Of a stretch of DNA of 64,000 nucleotides, positions 15,738-23,829 are shown one piece after another. The notes under the pieces were generated by a model. The model saw nothing but the letters and a program-made list of their open reading frames with translations, had not been told where the DNA came from and made no database searches. The stretch spans positions 1-64,000 of the forward strand of contig WRMB01000013.1 of NCBI GenBank assembly GCA_009777345.1, read 5' to 3'. Numbering within the stretch: the first letter of the stretch is position 1; every line of letters begins with the position of its first letter. Source of the stretch: Micrococcales bacterium. Its GTDB lineage: Bacteria; Actinomycetota; Actinomycetes; Actinomycetales; Cellulomonadaceae. The position numbers and the translations under genes are program-made.

Positions 15738-16790
15738 ATGACAACACCACAACAATGGTTGCGGACCGCGCTCGCCCTCACGGTCGCCGTGACGGTGGGC
15801 ACGTCTGCGTGCTCACTCACGCTGGACAATTCATCCGGGAGTTCGGACGATAACGCCCCGACTATTAGTAGCGCCGCGCCCAAAGGCATAATACCTTGCT
15901 GGAACGGGGCGACGAGTGGTGAGTGCCCCAAGTTCGCCAGGAGCGAAGCAGTGCACTACGCTTTCGCCTTACCTGGAAATTTCACATGCGAACCATGGCT
16001 TGCAGATATCGCACGCGGCATGCACTATGCGGAGATATGCGACTTGGAAAACGGTGCCGACCTCGAGCTTGAGCTGTGGTCGGACGCAAGCGTGGCAGCA
16101 GACGAATGGACCGAAGACTCGGACACGGCCATCACCTGGACAGACACTGAGGGTAACGCTGTCGGTACTTTCTTCCAAGACGAGTACAACGATGGCTACG
16201 CGGCTTACTGCTACGAGAGTGTTCCCGCCTGCCTGACAGTATCCCAGTCTGACGTCGTGGGATTCGGCACGCTGTCACCCGACCAGATACAGCGGGTTGC
16301 CGATTGGCTAGACGTCTATCCCTTGGGTGAACCGACTGCGGGCTGGAGCCTCGAAACCGCCTTGCAGGCGTTCCCAGCAGCGCCCGGTGCCGAGGGGCTG
16401 ACGTGCGAGATCCCAGACTCTATCGACTCATCGATCAACGGAGAGCAGTACAGCTGCCAATGGCCGTCAGACGACTACGAAAATACGGCAACCATCATTC
16501 GGTGGTCGACAGCCCAGGAAGTCGCCGACCACTACAGCGGAAGGCTCTACACTCAGATAGCCTGGATGGGTGATGGCGTAGAGCGCGGTTCCATATTCTT
16601 GTTTCTAGGTTCGTTAGAGTACCCTGAAGACAGCGAAGCTATCGTGTGGTGCTACAGCGATATTCCGTACTGTCTCAGTATCGACACCCAGATCATATTG
16701 GTCATGGATGGTCATGATTTCCCGTTCAGCCGCATCGAACGCGTCGCTCCGCTCACCGCAGACCAGGCTGCGGCGCTCGGCGAACGTTGA
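15738..16790 (+). CDS. Secreted lipoprotein, AT-richer than neighbours
   Basis: A 350-residue protein with a lipobox (GTSAC, Cys about residue 25), a Ser/Asp-rich linker and a body with about eight further cysteines in a repeating pattern: CEPW, EICDLE, YCYESVPACLT, then LTCEIPD, YSCQWP, WCYSDIPYCLS. The two halves (about residues 60-170 and 230-335) appear to be an internal duplication, each ending in a YCYxSxPxCLxxS-like motif. Family not recognised. Codon use is noticeably AT-richer than the kinases downstream, suggesting acquisition. Start ATG 15738 has no clear ribosome-binding site. Confidence 0.75.
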   Translation: MTTPQQWLRTALALTVAVTVGTSACSLTLDNSSGSSDDNAPTISSAAPKGIIPCWNGATSGECPKFARSEAVHYAFALPGNFTCEPWLADIARGMHYAEICDLENGADLELELWSDASVAADEWTEDSDTAITWTDTEGNAVGTFFQDEYNDGYAAYCYESVPACLTVSQSDVVGFGTLSPDQIQRVADWLDVYPLGEPTAGWSLETALQAFPAAPGAEGLTCEIPDSIDSSINGEQYSCQWPSDDYENTATIIRWSTAQEVADHYSGRLYTQIAWMGDGVERGSIFLFLGSLEYPEDSEAIVWCYSDIPYCLSIDTQIILVMDGHDFPFSRIERVAPLTADQAAALGER

Positions 16791-16820
16791 ACCGTGGCAA
16801 GGTTGGTTGCGCACAGCCAA

Positions 16821-16957
16821 GGGGCCTGTTGAACGACCACGTCCCGGCTGCGGAGCGCCGGACGGGCGATCTGCGGCGCCCTGTCTGTGGGGGTCTGTGG
16901 GGACGTAGCGCTGCTACGACCCCTCCTCGCTCAGAACCTGGTTGTTCAACAGGCCCC
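16821..16957. repeat. Inverted repeat GGGGCCTGTTGAAC / GTTCAACAGGCCCC
   Basis: Perfect 14-bp inverted arms at 16821-16834 and 16944-16957, extended by a near match, enclose about 110 bases with no gene. A related TGTTGAACAGGCC string occurs at the promoter near 10909. Together with the palindrome at 17010 this gap looks like a MITE-type or REP-type element cluster. Confidence 0.6.
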
Positions 16958-17009
16958 AAGGCCAAAGCATCGGGCACCGGAAAACCCATACGAGCGGCCA
17001 GACGGTTTG

Positions 17010-17069
17010 GGCCGGGTTTCCGTGAATGGGCCGGGTCTGCAGACCCGGCCCATTCACGGAAACCCGGCC
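17010..17069. repeat. Perfect 60-base palindrome
   Basis: Two 30-base arms meet at TCTGCAGA without a loop. The right arm (GGCCCATTCACGGAAACCCGGCC and following bases) recurs as a half-element at 47891. It sits between the lipoprotein gene and the first kinase gene and could act as a terminator, but arm length and recurrence suggest a dispersed palindromic element. Confidence 0.8.
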
Positions 17070-17235
17070 AAAGTTGGCTGGTGTGAGCCGCCACAGTTCA
17101 CACAGTGCTTCAGGGGGTGGGGTTGTGGGTCCCCACCGTCCTCCCTGCTGTCCCACCGTGGTTCGTCAACCAAGTCGTCTTCAGTCTGTGTCACCTCAGG
17201 GCAGGGTCCTGGACCAGGGCGCCAGAGCGGCCCCG

Positions 17236-17241
17236 TAGAAT
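17236..17241 (+). promoter_or_regulatory. -10 box of a probably leaderless kinase transcript
   Basis: TAGAAT ends 6 bases before the ATG of the first kinase gene, and there is no ribosome-binding site. In actinobacteria this spacing usually means transcription begins at the start codon. The second kinase gene has TAGAGT at exactly the same distance. Confidence 0.55.
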
Positions 17242-17247
17242 ACCGGC

Positions 17248-19431
17248 ATGCTCTCAGGTGCTGTGCTGTCGCAGTGGCTGCAGCGCCAGACGGGGACCGT
17301 CGTGCAGGGGTCGCGGATCACGCTGAGCCTCAGCGGTCTGCCGCGGATCTCGCAGAGTGTCGACTCCGTTCCGGTGCGTCCGCGGCTGCCGGTGGTGCAC
17401 GGCGGGCAGGCGGCGGTGGCCCGGGTGCAGGACGAGACCGGGGCGGAGCTGGCGCTGCGGGTGCAGGGCGTCGCCTCGCAGGAAGAACAGTCGCGCCATA
17501 TGGAGCGGCTGGTGTCCATGCTGACCGTCGCCACGGCTGCCCGGGAGCAGCCCCAGACGTACCCGGCGGTGCTGCCGGTGCACGAGTCGTTCGTCCTCAC
17601 CGTGCCGGGCACGCAGATCCCGGTGACCGACGCCGCGGAGGAGTACGAGCTGTGGTGCGACGTCATGGCCTGGTGCCCGGGCGACCTGAACGACTGGCTG
17701 GCCTCCCCGGCGACCCTCCGCACGTCGGCTGCGCCGCCGCGCGGAGCCTCTCGCGCCGGGGAGCCCGTGCAGCACCGTCCGGCGGAGGTCGTGCTGCCGC
17801 TGTTCCTGCCGGTGATCGCCACGGTGCAGGCGGTGCACGAGAACCTGGGCATCATCCACCGGGACATCACGCCGAACAACGTGATGGTGGACAGCACGGG
17901 CCGGTTGCTGCTGGCCGACTGGGGCATCGCGCACGGCCTGGCTGCGGGCCAGACCTCGACGTACACCCAGCTGGTCGGTAACCGGGGGTTCGCCCTGCCG
18001 CCGGAGATGCTGGCCGGGGACCCGTCGGTCGGTCGGTACACCGACGCCTGGTACCTGGGCTGCCTGCTGTCGTGGATGCTCACCGGTGACACCCCCGGGC
18101 CGCAGCACGGTCCCGGGTGGTTACCACCGGGCTTGCCCGAGGGTCAGACCGGTGACGTGGTGCGGGCCGTCGTGGGCGGGCTGTGCGCGGCGGACCCGCA
18201 CCAGCGCCTGGCCCTGCCCGACGCGGTCGCCGCGCTGCGCGAGGGGCGCGCCCCGACCACGACGGTCGAGCTGTCAGCACCCGCCACGTCTGGCCTGCCC
18301 GGCAGAGCCTCGGGCTCGCCAGGCTCGGGGGAGCCCGCCGGGTCGGTGACCGAAGTGCCGGTTCCGGTTGCGGTGCCCGCCCGGTCCCGTCGTCGGGTGC
18401 TGGTGGTGGTTGCCCTGGTCGTCGCGGGCTGCCTGGTGCTCGGCGGAACGGCACTGGCGCTGGTGGGCTATGCCCTGCGCGACGACGCGAAGAGCCCGCC
18501 AGCGGGGCCGCCGACGACCAGCCAGCCAGACCCAGGGCCGACGAGCGACGACCGGTGGGACTTCAGCATCCCCCGCACCTATGTGGTGTGGGACAGCACC
18601 GGTCCGTTCTCGGTGGACGAGACGTTGTTCCGGCAGGACTACGCTTTCACGTCCGAAGATCGGCTGCCGCGGCAGATCACCTGCGACCTGTCCGAGGTCA
18701 TGCCCAACATCAAGATCGACCTGGACGCCCTGGTGCTCACCGCCGATGTCGAGGTGGCGATCGAGGTGGGGCCTCGGTGCACCCTCATCGTCGACATCCC
18801 GCCGGAGACCAACTGGACGCTCGACTGGAACGGGATCCGTTCGTACACCACCGAACCGAGCTTTGAGGTCATCGGTTCGGACTTCGCCGAGGGGCCGGTC
18901 ACCCTGGGCGACGGCCCCGGGACGTACCGTCACGTCCCCAACCCGGGTCAGCCGGTGCTCCACCTGACGGTCAGCAGCATGTTCCGTTTCTTCGTCAGGT
19001 CCTCGTACGTCCAGTGGGACTACGGCACCGCCGCGTTCGAGATACCCGTCTCCGAAAGCATGTCCCGGTTCCGGTTCCCGTCCGACGACGAGCTGCCCCG
19101 CGAGATCACCTGCGTCGGGAGCTTCATGACGAGTCTGGACTTCCGCCACGTCTCGCTCTCCGCCGACGTGGACGTGACGATCGACTACGCCAAGGAGTGC
19201 CCCACCAACACGCTGCTGCTGTCACCGGACCAGAACTGGACCGTCGACTGGTCCGGCACCGGGTCGGCCGCGCTGAAGGTCGCACCGGGCGTGGCCGACG
19301 CCTCCGGCCAGACCGTCAAGGCAGGCACCAAGACCCTCAGCCACGTCGTCGACCCCGGCAAGCCGACCCTGAACCTCAAGGTCACCAGCGCGTCCGTGGT
19401 CCACGTCGAACCGCAGCAGGCGGTCTACTGA
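17248..19431 (+). CDS. Transmembrane Ser/Thr protein kinase-like protein, copy 1
   Basis: 727 residues. Kinase domain about 45-335: loop HGGQAAVARV, catalytic loop IIHRDITPNNVMVD (Asp206, Asn211), DWG (Asp224) in place of DFG, and GNRGFALPPEM as the activation/APE segment. The beta-3 lysine position is Arg71 (LALRVQG), which is unusual. One membrane helix at about 383-410 follows a Pro/Ser linker. The ectodomain (430-727) holds two related halves, each with Y-V-x-W, F-x-S-x-D-x-L-P-R-x-I-T-C, a D-V-x-V-x-I-D/E strand and N-W-T-x-D-W. Ligand unknown. The gene is nearly duplicated 94 bases downstream. Confidence 0.88.
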   Translation: MLSGAVLSQWLQRQTGTVVQGSRITLSLSGLPRISQSVDSVPVRPRLPVVHGGQAAVARVQDETGAELALRVQGVASQEEQSRHMERLVSMLTVATAAREQPQTYPAVLPVHESFVLTVPGTQIPVTDAAEEYELWCDVMAWCPGDLNDWLASPATLRTSAAPPRGASRAGEPVQHRPAEVVLPLFLPVIATVQAVHENLGIIHRDITPNNVMVDSTGRLLLADWGIAHGLAAGQTSTYTQLVGNRGFALPPEMLAGDPSVGRYTDAWYLGCLLSWMLTGDTPGPQHGPGWLPPGLPEGQTGDVVRAVVGGLCAADPHQRLALPDAVAALREGRAPTTTVELSAPATSGLPGRASGSPGSGEPAGSVTEVPVPVAVPARSRRRVLVVVALVVAGCLVLGGTALALVGYALRDDAKSPPAGPPTTSQPDPGPTSDDRWDFSIPRTYVVWDSTGPFSVDETLFRQDYAFTSEDRLPRQITCDLSEVMPNIKIDLDALVLTADVEVAIEVGPRCTLIVDIPPETNWTLDWNGIRSYTTEPSFEVIGSDFAEGPVTLGDGPGTYRHVPNPGQPVLHLTVSSMFRFFVRSSYVQWDYGTAAFEIPVSESMSRFRFPSDDELPREITCVGSFMTSLDFRHVSLSADVDVTIDYAKECPTNTLLLSPDQNWTVDWSGTGSAALKVAPGVADASGQTVKAGTKTLSHVVDPGKPTLNLKVTSASVVHVEPQQAVY

Positions 19432-19512
19432 CTGACCTCGTCCGGCACGACGGGCGGCACATGTTTCAGGATCAGTACACCGAGTGGGCCTCTGGTGGGG
19501 TTTGGTGGCCCG

Positions 19513-19518
19513 TAGAGT
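19513..19518 (+). promoter_or_regulatory. -10 box of the second kinase gene
   Basis: TAGAGT ends 6 bases before ATG 19525 with no ribosome-binding site, matching the arrangement of the first kinase copy. Each paralogue therefore seems to have its own leaderless promoter instead of sharing one transcript. Confidence 0.5.
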
Positions 19519-19524
19519 GGCAGC

Positions 19525-21744
19525 ATGCTCTCAGGTGATGTGCTGTCGCAGTGGCTGCAACGCCAGACCGGGACCGTCGTGCAGGGGTCGCGGATCTCGT
19601 TGAGCCGCGGCGGGCTGCTGCGGATCTCTGACGGTGCGGACTCGATCCCGGTGCGTCCACAGCTGCCGGTGGTGCACGGCGGGCAGGCGGCGGTGGCCCG
19701 GGCGCAGGACGCCACCTCTGGGGACGCCACGGCCGGGCTGGCGCTGCGGGTGCAGGCCGTGACCTCGCAGGAAGAGCAGTCGCGCCAGATGGAGCGGCTG
19801 GTGAGCATGCTGACCGTCGCCACGGCCGCCCGGGAGCAGCCTCAGGCGTACCCGGCGGTGCTGCCGGTGCACGAGTCGTTCATCCTCACCGTGCCGGGCA
19901 CGCAGATCCCGATGACCGGTGCCGCGGAGGAGTACGAGCTGTGGTGCGACGTCATGGCCTGGTGCCCGGACGACCTGAACGGCTGGCAGCGCACGGCGGG
20001 CCCGCAGCACCGCTCGCTGCAGGCCGTGCTGCCGATGTTCGTGCCGGTGATCGCCACGGTGCAGGCGGTGCACGAGAACCTGGGCATCATCCACCGGGAC
20101 ATCACGCCGAACAACGTGATGGTCGACCCCGCGGGGCGTCTGCTGCTGGCCGACTGGGGTATCGCCCACGGCCTGGCCGCGGGCCAGACCTCGACGTACA
20201 CCCAGCTGGTCGGTAACCGGGGGTTCGCCCTGCCGCCGGAGATGCTGGCCGGGGACCCGTCGGTCGGTCGGTACACCGATGCCTGGTACCTGGGCTGCCT
20301 GCTGTCGTGGATGCTCACCGGGGACACCCCCGGGCCGCAGCACGGTCCGCCGTGGTTGCCGCCCGGTCTGTCCACCAGCCTGCCGGTCGGCGGGCCCGGC
20401 GACGTGGTGCGGGCGGTCGTGGGCGGGCTGTGCGCCCCGGACCCGCGTCAGCGTCTGGCCCTGCCTGACGCGCTGGCTGCGCTGCGCGAGGGGCGGGCTC
20501 CGTCGGGTCCGGTGGCACCGGTGACAGCCTCGCCCACCGTCCCCGTCCAGCGCCCGGCCGGGCCTGCCCAGCCGTACGTGCCGGGCAGCCCGGCCTGGGG
20601 TTCGTGGCAGCCTAGCCAGAACAGCGCGACCATGCCTGGTTACGTGGCCGACGCTCGGGTCGGCGCGTCCGCCCCGTCGTCCGCCCCGTCGTCCGCTGCG
20701 TCGTCGCCGGGCCGTTGGGTGCTGGTGGCCACCGCCGCGGTCGTCGTGGTCTGCCTGATGGTCGGCGGGGCGGTGTGGGCGGTGCGGGGCCTGCTCGGGA
20801 ACGACGACGCGCAGGTCCCGGCGGCTTCGCCGAAGACCACCCAGCCCGCTCGGGGCCCGGTGGTGACGGACGTCGCCGCGCCGAGCACCGACGACGACTA
20901 CGTGGTGTGGGGCGGCGGTACCGGCCCGTTCGTCTGGCCCGAGGGGACGTTCCCGCCGGACTACGTGTTCACGTCCGAGGACCAGCTGCCGCGGCAGATC
21001 ACCTGCCACGCAGACACCCCCTTCGCCGTGGTCGACCTGGACGCCCTGGTGCTCACCGCCGACGTCGACGTGGCGGTCGACGTGGGTGCGGATTGCGACC
21101 TCGACATCGCGATCCCGCCCGAGACCAACTGGACGCTCGACTGGAACGGGGTCAAGTCGTACGACGGCTGGCCGCGCGGCTTCATCGACTGGGACTTCAC
21201 CGGCGGACCCAAGCACCTGTCCGACGGCCAGGAGACGTACCGTCACGTCCCCAACCCGGGCCAGCCGGTGCTCCACTTCACGGTCACCACCATGTCGTCG
21301 GTCCGCTTCGGCACCACGTACGACGACTGGAACAACGGCACCGCCCCGTTCACGATGCGCGAGTACGGCCAGCTGACCCGGTTCCGGTTCCCGTCCGCCG
21401 ACGAGCTGCCCCGCCAGATCACCTGCAACAAGACCCCCATGACCGGTCTGGACTTCCGGCGCGTCTCGCTCGGATCAGACGTGGACGTGACGATCGACTA
21501 CGCCCTGGGCTGCCCCACCAACACGCTGCTGCTGTCACCGGACCAGAACTGGACCATCGACTGGACCGGTACCGGATCGGCGACCCTGGAGATCGCACCG
21601 GGCGTGGCCGACGCCTCCGGCCAGACCGTCAAGGCAGGCACCAAGACCGTCAGCCACGTCGTCGACCCTGGCAGGCCGACCCTGAACCTCAAGGTCACCA
21701 GCGCGTCCGTGGTCCACGTCGAACCGCAGGTGGCGGTGTACTGA
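19525..21744 (+). CDS. Transmembrane Ser/Thr protein kinase-like protein, copy 2
   Basis: 739 residues, a tandem paralogue of the preceding gene with nearly identical kinase core (IIHRDITPNNVMVDP, LADWGIAHGLAAGQT, GNRGFALPPEMLAGDP). It also has Arg75 at the beta-3 lysine position. The differences are concentrated in a longer, Pro/Ser-rich juxtamembrane linker (about residues 330-390) and in the two ectodomain halves, which diverge in charged residues but keep NWTLDW/NWTIDW and the paired cysteines. The pattern suggests two receptors with a common output and different ligands. Confidence 0.88.
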   Translation: MLSGDVLSQWLQRQTGTVVQGSRISLSRGGLLRISDGADSIPVRPQLPVVHGGQAAVARAQDATSGDATAGLALRVQAVTSQEEQSRQMERLVSMLTVATAAREQPQAYPAVLPVHESFILTVPGTQIPMTGAAEEYELWCDVMAWCPDDLNGWQRTAGPQHRSLQAVLPMFVPVIATVQAVHENLGIIHRDITPNNVMVDPAGRLLLADWGIAHGLAAGQTSTYTQLVGNRGFALPPEMLAGDPSVGRYTDAWYLGCLLSWMLTGDTPGPQHGPPWLPPGLSTSLPVGGPGDVVRAVVGGLCAPDPRQRLALPDALAALREGRAPSGPVAPVTASPTVPVQRPAGPAQPYVPGSPAWGSWQPSQNSATMPGYVADARVGASAPSSAPSSAASSPGRWVLVATAAVVVVCLMVGGAVWAVRGLLGNDDAQVPAASPKTTQPARGPVVTDVAAPSTDDDYVVWGGGTGPFVWPEGTFPPDYVFTSEDQLPRQITCHADTPFAVVDLDALVLTADVDVAVDVGADCDLDIAIPPETNWTLDWNGVKSYDGWPRGFIDWDFTGGPKHLSDGQETYRHVPNPGQPVLHFTVTTMSSVRFGTTYDDWNNGTAPFTMREYGQLTRFRFPSADELPRQITCNKTPMTGLDFRRVSLGSDVDVTIDYALGCPTNTLLLSPDQNWTIDWTGTGSATLEIAPGVADASGQTVKAGTKTVSHVVDPGRPTLNLKVTSASVVHVEPQVAVY

Positions 21745-22198
21745 CCGCTGCTCGGGGTCGCGTGCGGTCGGGTGTCCGCTGCTGGGGTCTCGGCCCGGCA
21801 GGCTCTGGGCAGCTTCGGGTGCGAGGTTCGTCGTGCCCCATGAAGTGCCTGGTCAGGGCGTCGGGCGGTGGTCGTGTCGTCACGTCCCGGAAAGATGGGT
21901 CGCCGAATCACTCGACTGGGTGAGGTAGATCCGCTAGTTTGTCAGGGAACGTCCGGTTTTGTCCGGGCTGCCGGAGTGGCGGTCAGGCAGGACGTGGCGG
22001 CGGGAGCGGGTGACAAGCCGGTCAGGAGGTTCTGGTGGCGGTGACAGGCGGGCGGGCGGTACTGGTTCGGCTGCGGCGGGTTGGGCGGTCCCGTAGGCGT
22101 GGTGGCGTGCGTCTGGGTGGGCATGATGGGCTCAACATCTCACGAGGCCGGACGACCTGGTCTCGCCCGGGCCGTACCGCATGTGGGCCGAGCATGGG
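21745..22198. other. Gene-free region between kinases and pilus operon
   Basis: About 450 bases without a convincing gene. A GTCAGGGAACGTCCGG segment near 21941 and several short GC inverted repeats are visible but unassigned. The DNA is likely the 5' regulatory region of the pilus operon. Confidence 0.5.
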
Positions 22199-22214
22199 TG
22201 TGATGCATCTCACA
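22199..22214. promoter_or_regulatory. Perfect CRP/GlxR-type site TGTGATGCATCTCACA
   Basis: TGTGA and TCACA arms separated by six bases match the consensus of CRP-family regulators (GlxR in actinobacteria) exactly. It lies about 230 bases before the first pilus gene, with no other gene between. An additional AGATATCT / AGATATCT pair (22292 and 22336 region) lies downstream. I infer cAMP-responsive control of the pilus operon. Confidence 0.6.
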
Positions 22215-22444
22215 GTGTGGCTCGCTGTTGCAGAGATCGAGGGTGTAGCTGCTGGTCAGAGGGGGTGCGGTGGGCAGGCCGGGTTTCGTCACAGATATCT
22301 GCTGTCCGGATTGTACTCGTCTGGGCTACCGATGAGATATCTTCGTGACCTGAAGGAGGCCGAACCGCGACGCGGGACCGGACCAGAGGTGTCGTCCGCG
22401 CGTACGGGGTAGGGCACGACAGGGCTAGTGAAGGGGAGTAAGTG

Positions 22445-23086
22445 ATGATGACGAGTACCGGTGCACAGCAAGCGGTGCTGGCGCGGCCGTTGCGGCAGCG
22501 CCGACGTCCAGCTTTGTTGGCGTTGGGCCTGCTCATGGTTGTTATCGGCGCCATGTCTGTGTGGTTCTTGCTGGCTCGTGCTGGTGGGACGGTGCAGGCA
22601 GTCGCTCTCAGCAACGGGGTCCAGCGCGGAGCGGTGATCGGCAGCGGTGACGTGAGGATCATAGAAGTGGTGCAGGGCACGTCGCAGCCTTTCGTGGCGG
22701 GGGACCGGATCGAGGAGGTGGTGGGGCAGGTCGCCCAGTTCGAGTTGCGACCCGGGCAGGTGCTGGCGCCCGACGAGTACGGTCCGGAACTGGTTGTACC
22801 CAAGGACAGGGCGGTCGTGACCGTGTTCCCCAGCCAGCGTCCCGCGCAGGTGCTGCACGCTGGTGACCATCTCTCTCTGGTCTTCGCGGGGACGCCGCAG
22901 GCCGAGATCCCTGATCCTCTGGTGGCGTGGGATGCGACGTTCGTGCGCACCGACACGGTCGCCGGGAAGTCCGGTGACGAGTTCTGCGTGGTCGTGGAGG
23001 TTGCGGCGCAGGAAGCCAGGGCCGTGGCTGCCGCGTCGGCCAGCGGGCGTCTGGTCCTGGCCCAGGTGAGCGAGGCGCCGAAATGA
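22445..23086 (+). CDS. cpaB: CpaB/SAF-domain pilus assembly protein
   Basis: 213 residues: a basic N-terminus, one membrane helix (about 24-45) and an extracytoplasmic SAF domain (VQRGAVIGSGDVRIIEV, LRPGQVLAPDEYG). This is the RcpC/CpaB component of Tad pili. GGGGAG precedes ATG 22445; GTG 22442 and ATG 22448 are also possible. Stop overlaps the next start (ATGA). Confidence 0.82.
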   Translation: MMTSTGAQQAVLARPLRQRRRPALLALGLLMVVIGAMSVWFLLARAGGTVQAVALSNGVQRGAVIGSGDVRIIEVVQGTSQPFVAGDRIEEVVGQVAQFELRPGQVLAPDEYGPELVVPKDRAVVTVFPSQRPAQVLHAGDHLSLVFAGTPQAEIPDPLVAWDATFVRTDTVAGKSGDEFCVVVEVAAQEARAVAAASASGRLVLAQVSEAPK

Positions 23087-23829
23087 TGCTGGCGCTGGTC
23101 TCGGCCAAGAGTCCGGGCGTGACGGTGACGGCGCTGTCCCTGCTGCGGGCCTGGTGCGGGGGTGCCGCCATGCTCGTGGAGGCCGACCTGTCTGGTACTT
23201 CTGTGCTGCCGGGGTTCCTGGGTGGGGCGGTGGGTGCCGAAGGTCGGGGTCTGGTGCCGGGGCTGGCTGTGGCACACTCGCACGGGGTCCTGGCCGAGCA
23301 GTTCGTGGAACAGACGTTGCCGTTGTTCGACTCTGCGGCAGGGGCGCGGCGTCTGCTGCCGGGCCTGCGGTCGCCGGGTGACGCTGCGGCTGCCGCCGAA
23401 TTGTGGAATCCGCTCGGTGAATTTCTGAAGAATTTCGGTGCGGCCGACGCCATCGTCGACATGGGGCGTATCGGGGCGCCTTTCGACCCCCGCGACGACC
23501 TGCTGGCCCGTGCCGACCAGGTGTTCCTGGTCACCGGGTCAAGCCTGACGGACGTGTGGGCGGCGCGGGGCACGGTGGCCTCGCGGGCTACGGCATTGTC
23601 TGGTCTATGGAGCGCGGTGGTCGTAGGCCCTGGGCGTCCCTACGGGGCCGAGGAGGTGGCCTCGGCTGTCGGACTGCCGCTGGCGGGGACCATCGCATGG
23701 GACCCACGTTCGGCCGGTGTCCTGGCTCATGGCGGCAAAGACGCCCGGTCTGCATCGGGTCCGCTGGCCCGCTCCGCGGCGGTGCTGGCCACGCGGGTCC
23801 ACGCCCTGGCGGCAGGGGGCCGACCATGA
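23083..23829 (+). CDS. TadZ/CpaE-like MinD-type protein without a Walker A lysine motif
   Basis: 248 residues resembling the ParA/MinD-like CpaE/TadZ component that positions Tad pili. The start LALVSAKSPGVTVTALSLLR stands where MinD proteins have the deviant Walker A (KGGxGKT), and the Lys is followed by SPGVTV instead, so ATP binding is doubtful. The switch-like ADAIVDMGRIG and ADQVFLVTGSS strands are retained. ATG 23083 overlaps the cpaB stop; the stop overlaps tadA. Confidence 0.75.
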   Translation: MMLALVSAKSPGVTVTALSLLRAWCGGAAMLVEADLSGTSVLPGFLGGAVGAEGRGLVPGLAVAHSHGVLAEQFVEQTLPLFDSAAGARRLLPGLRSPGDAAAAAELWNPLGEFLKNFGAADAIVDMGRIGAPFDPRDDLLARADQVFLVTGSSLTDVWAARGTVASRATALSGLWSAVVVGPGRPYGAEEVASAVGLPLAGTIAWDPRSAGVLAHGGKDARSASGPLARSAAVLATRVHALAAGGRP

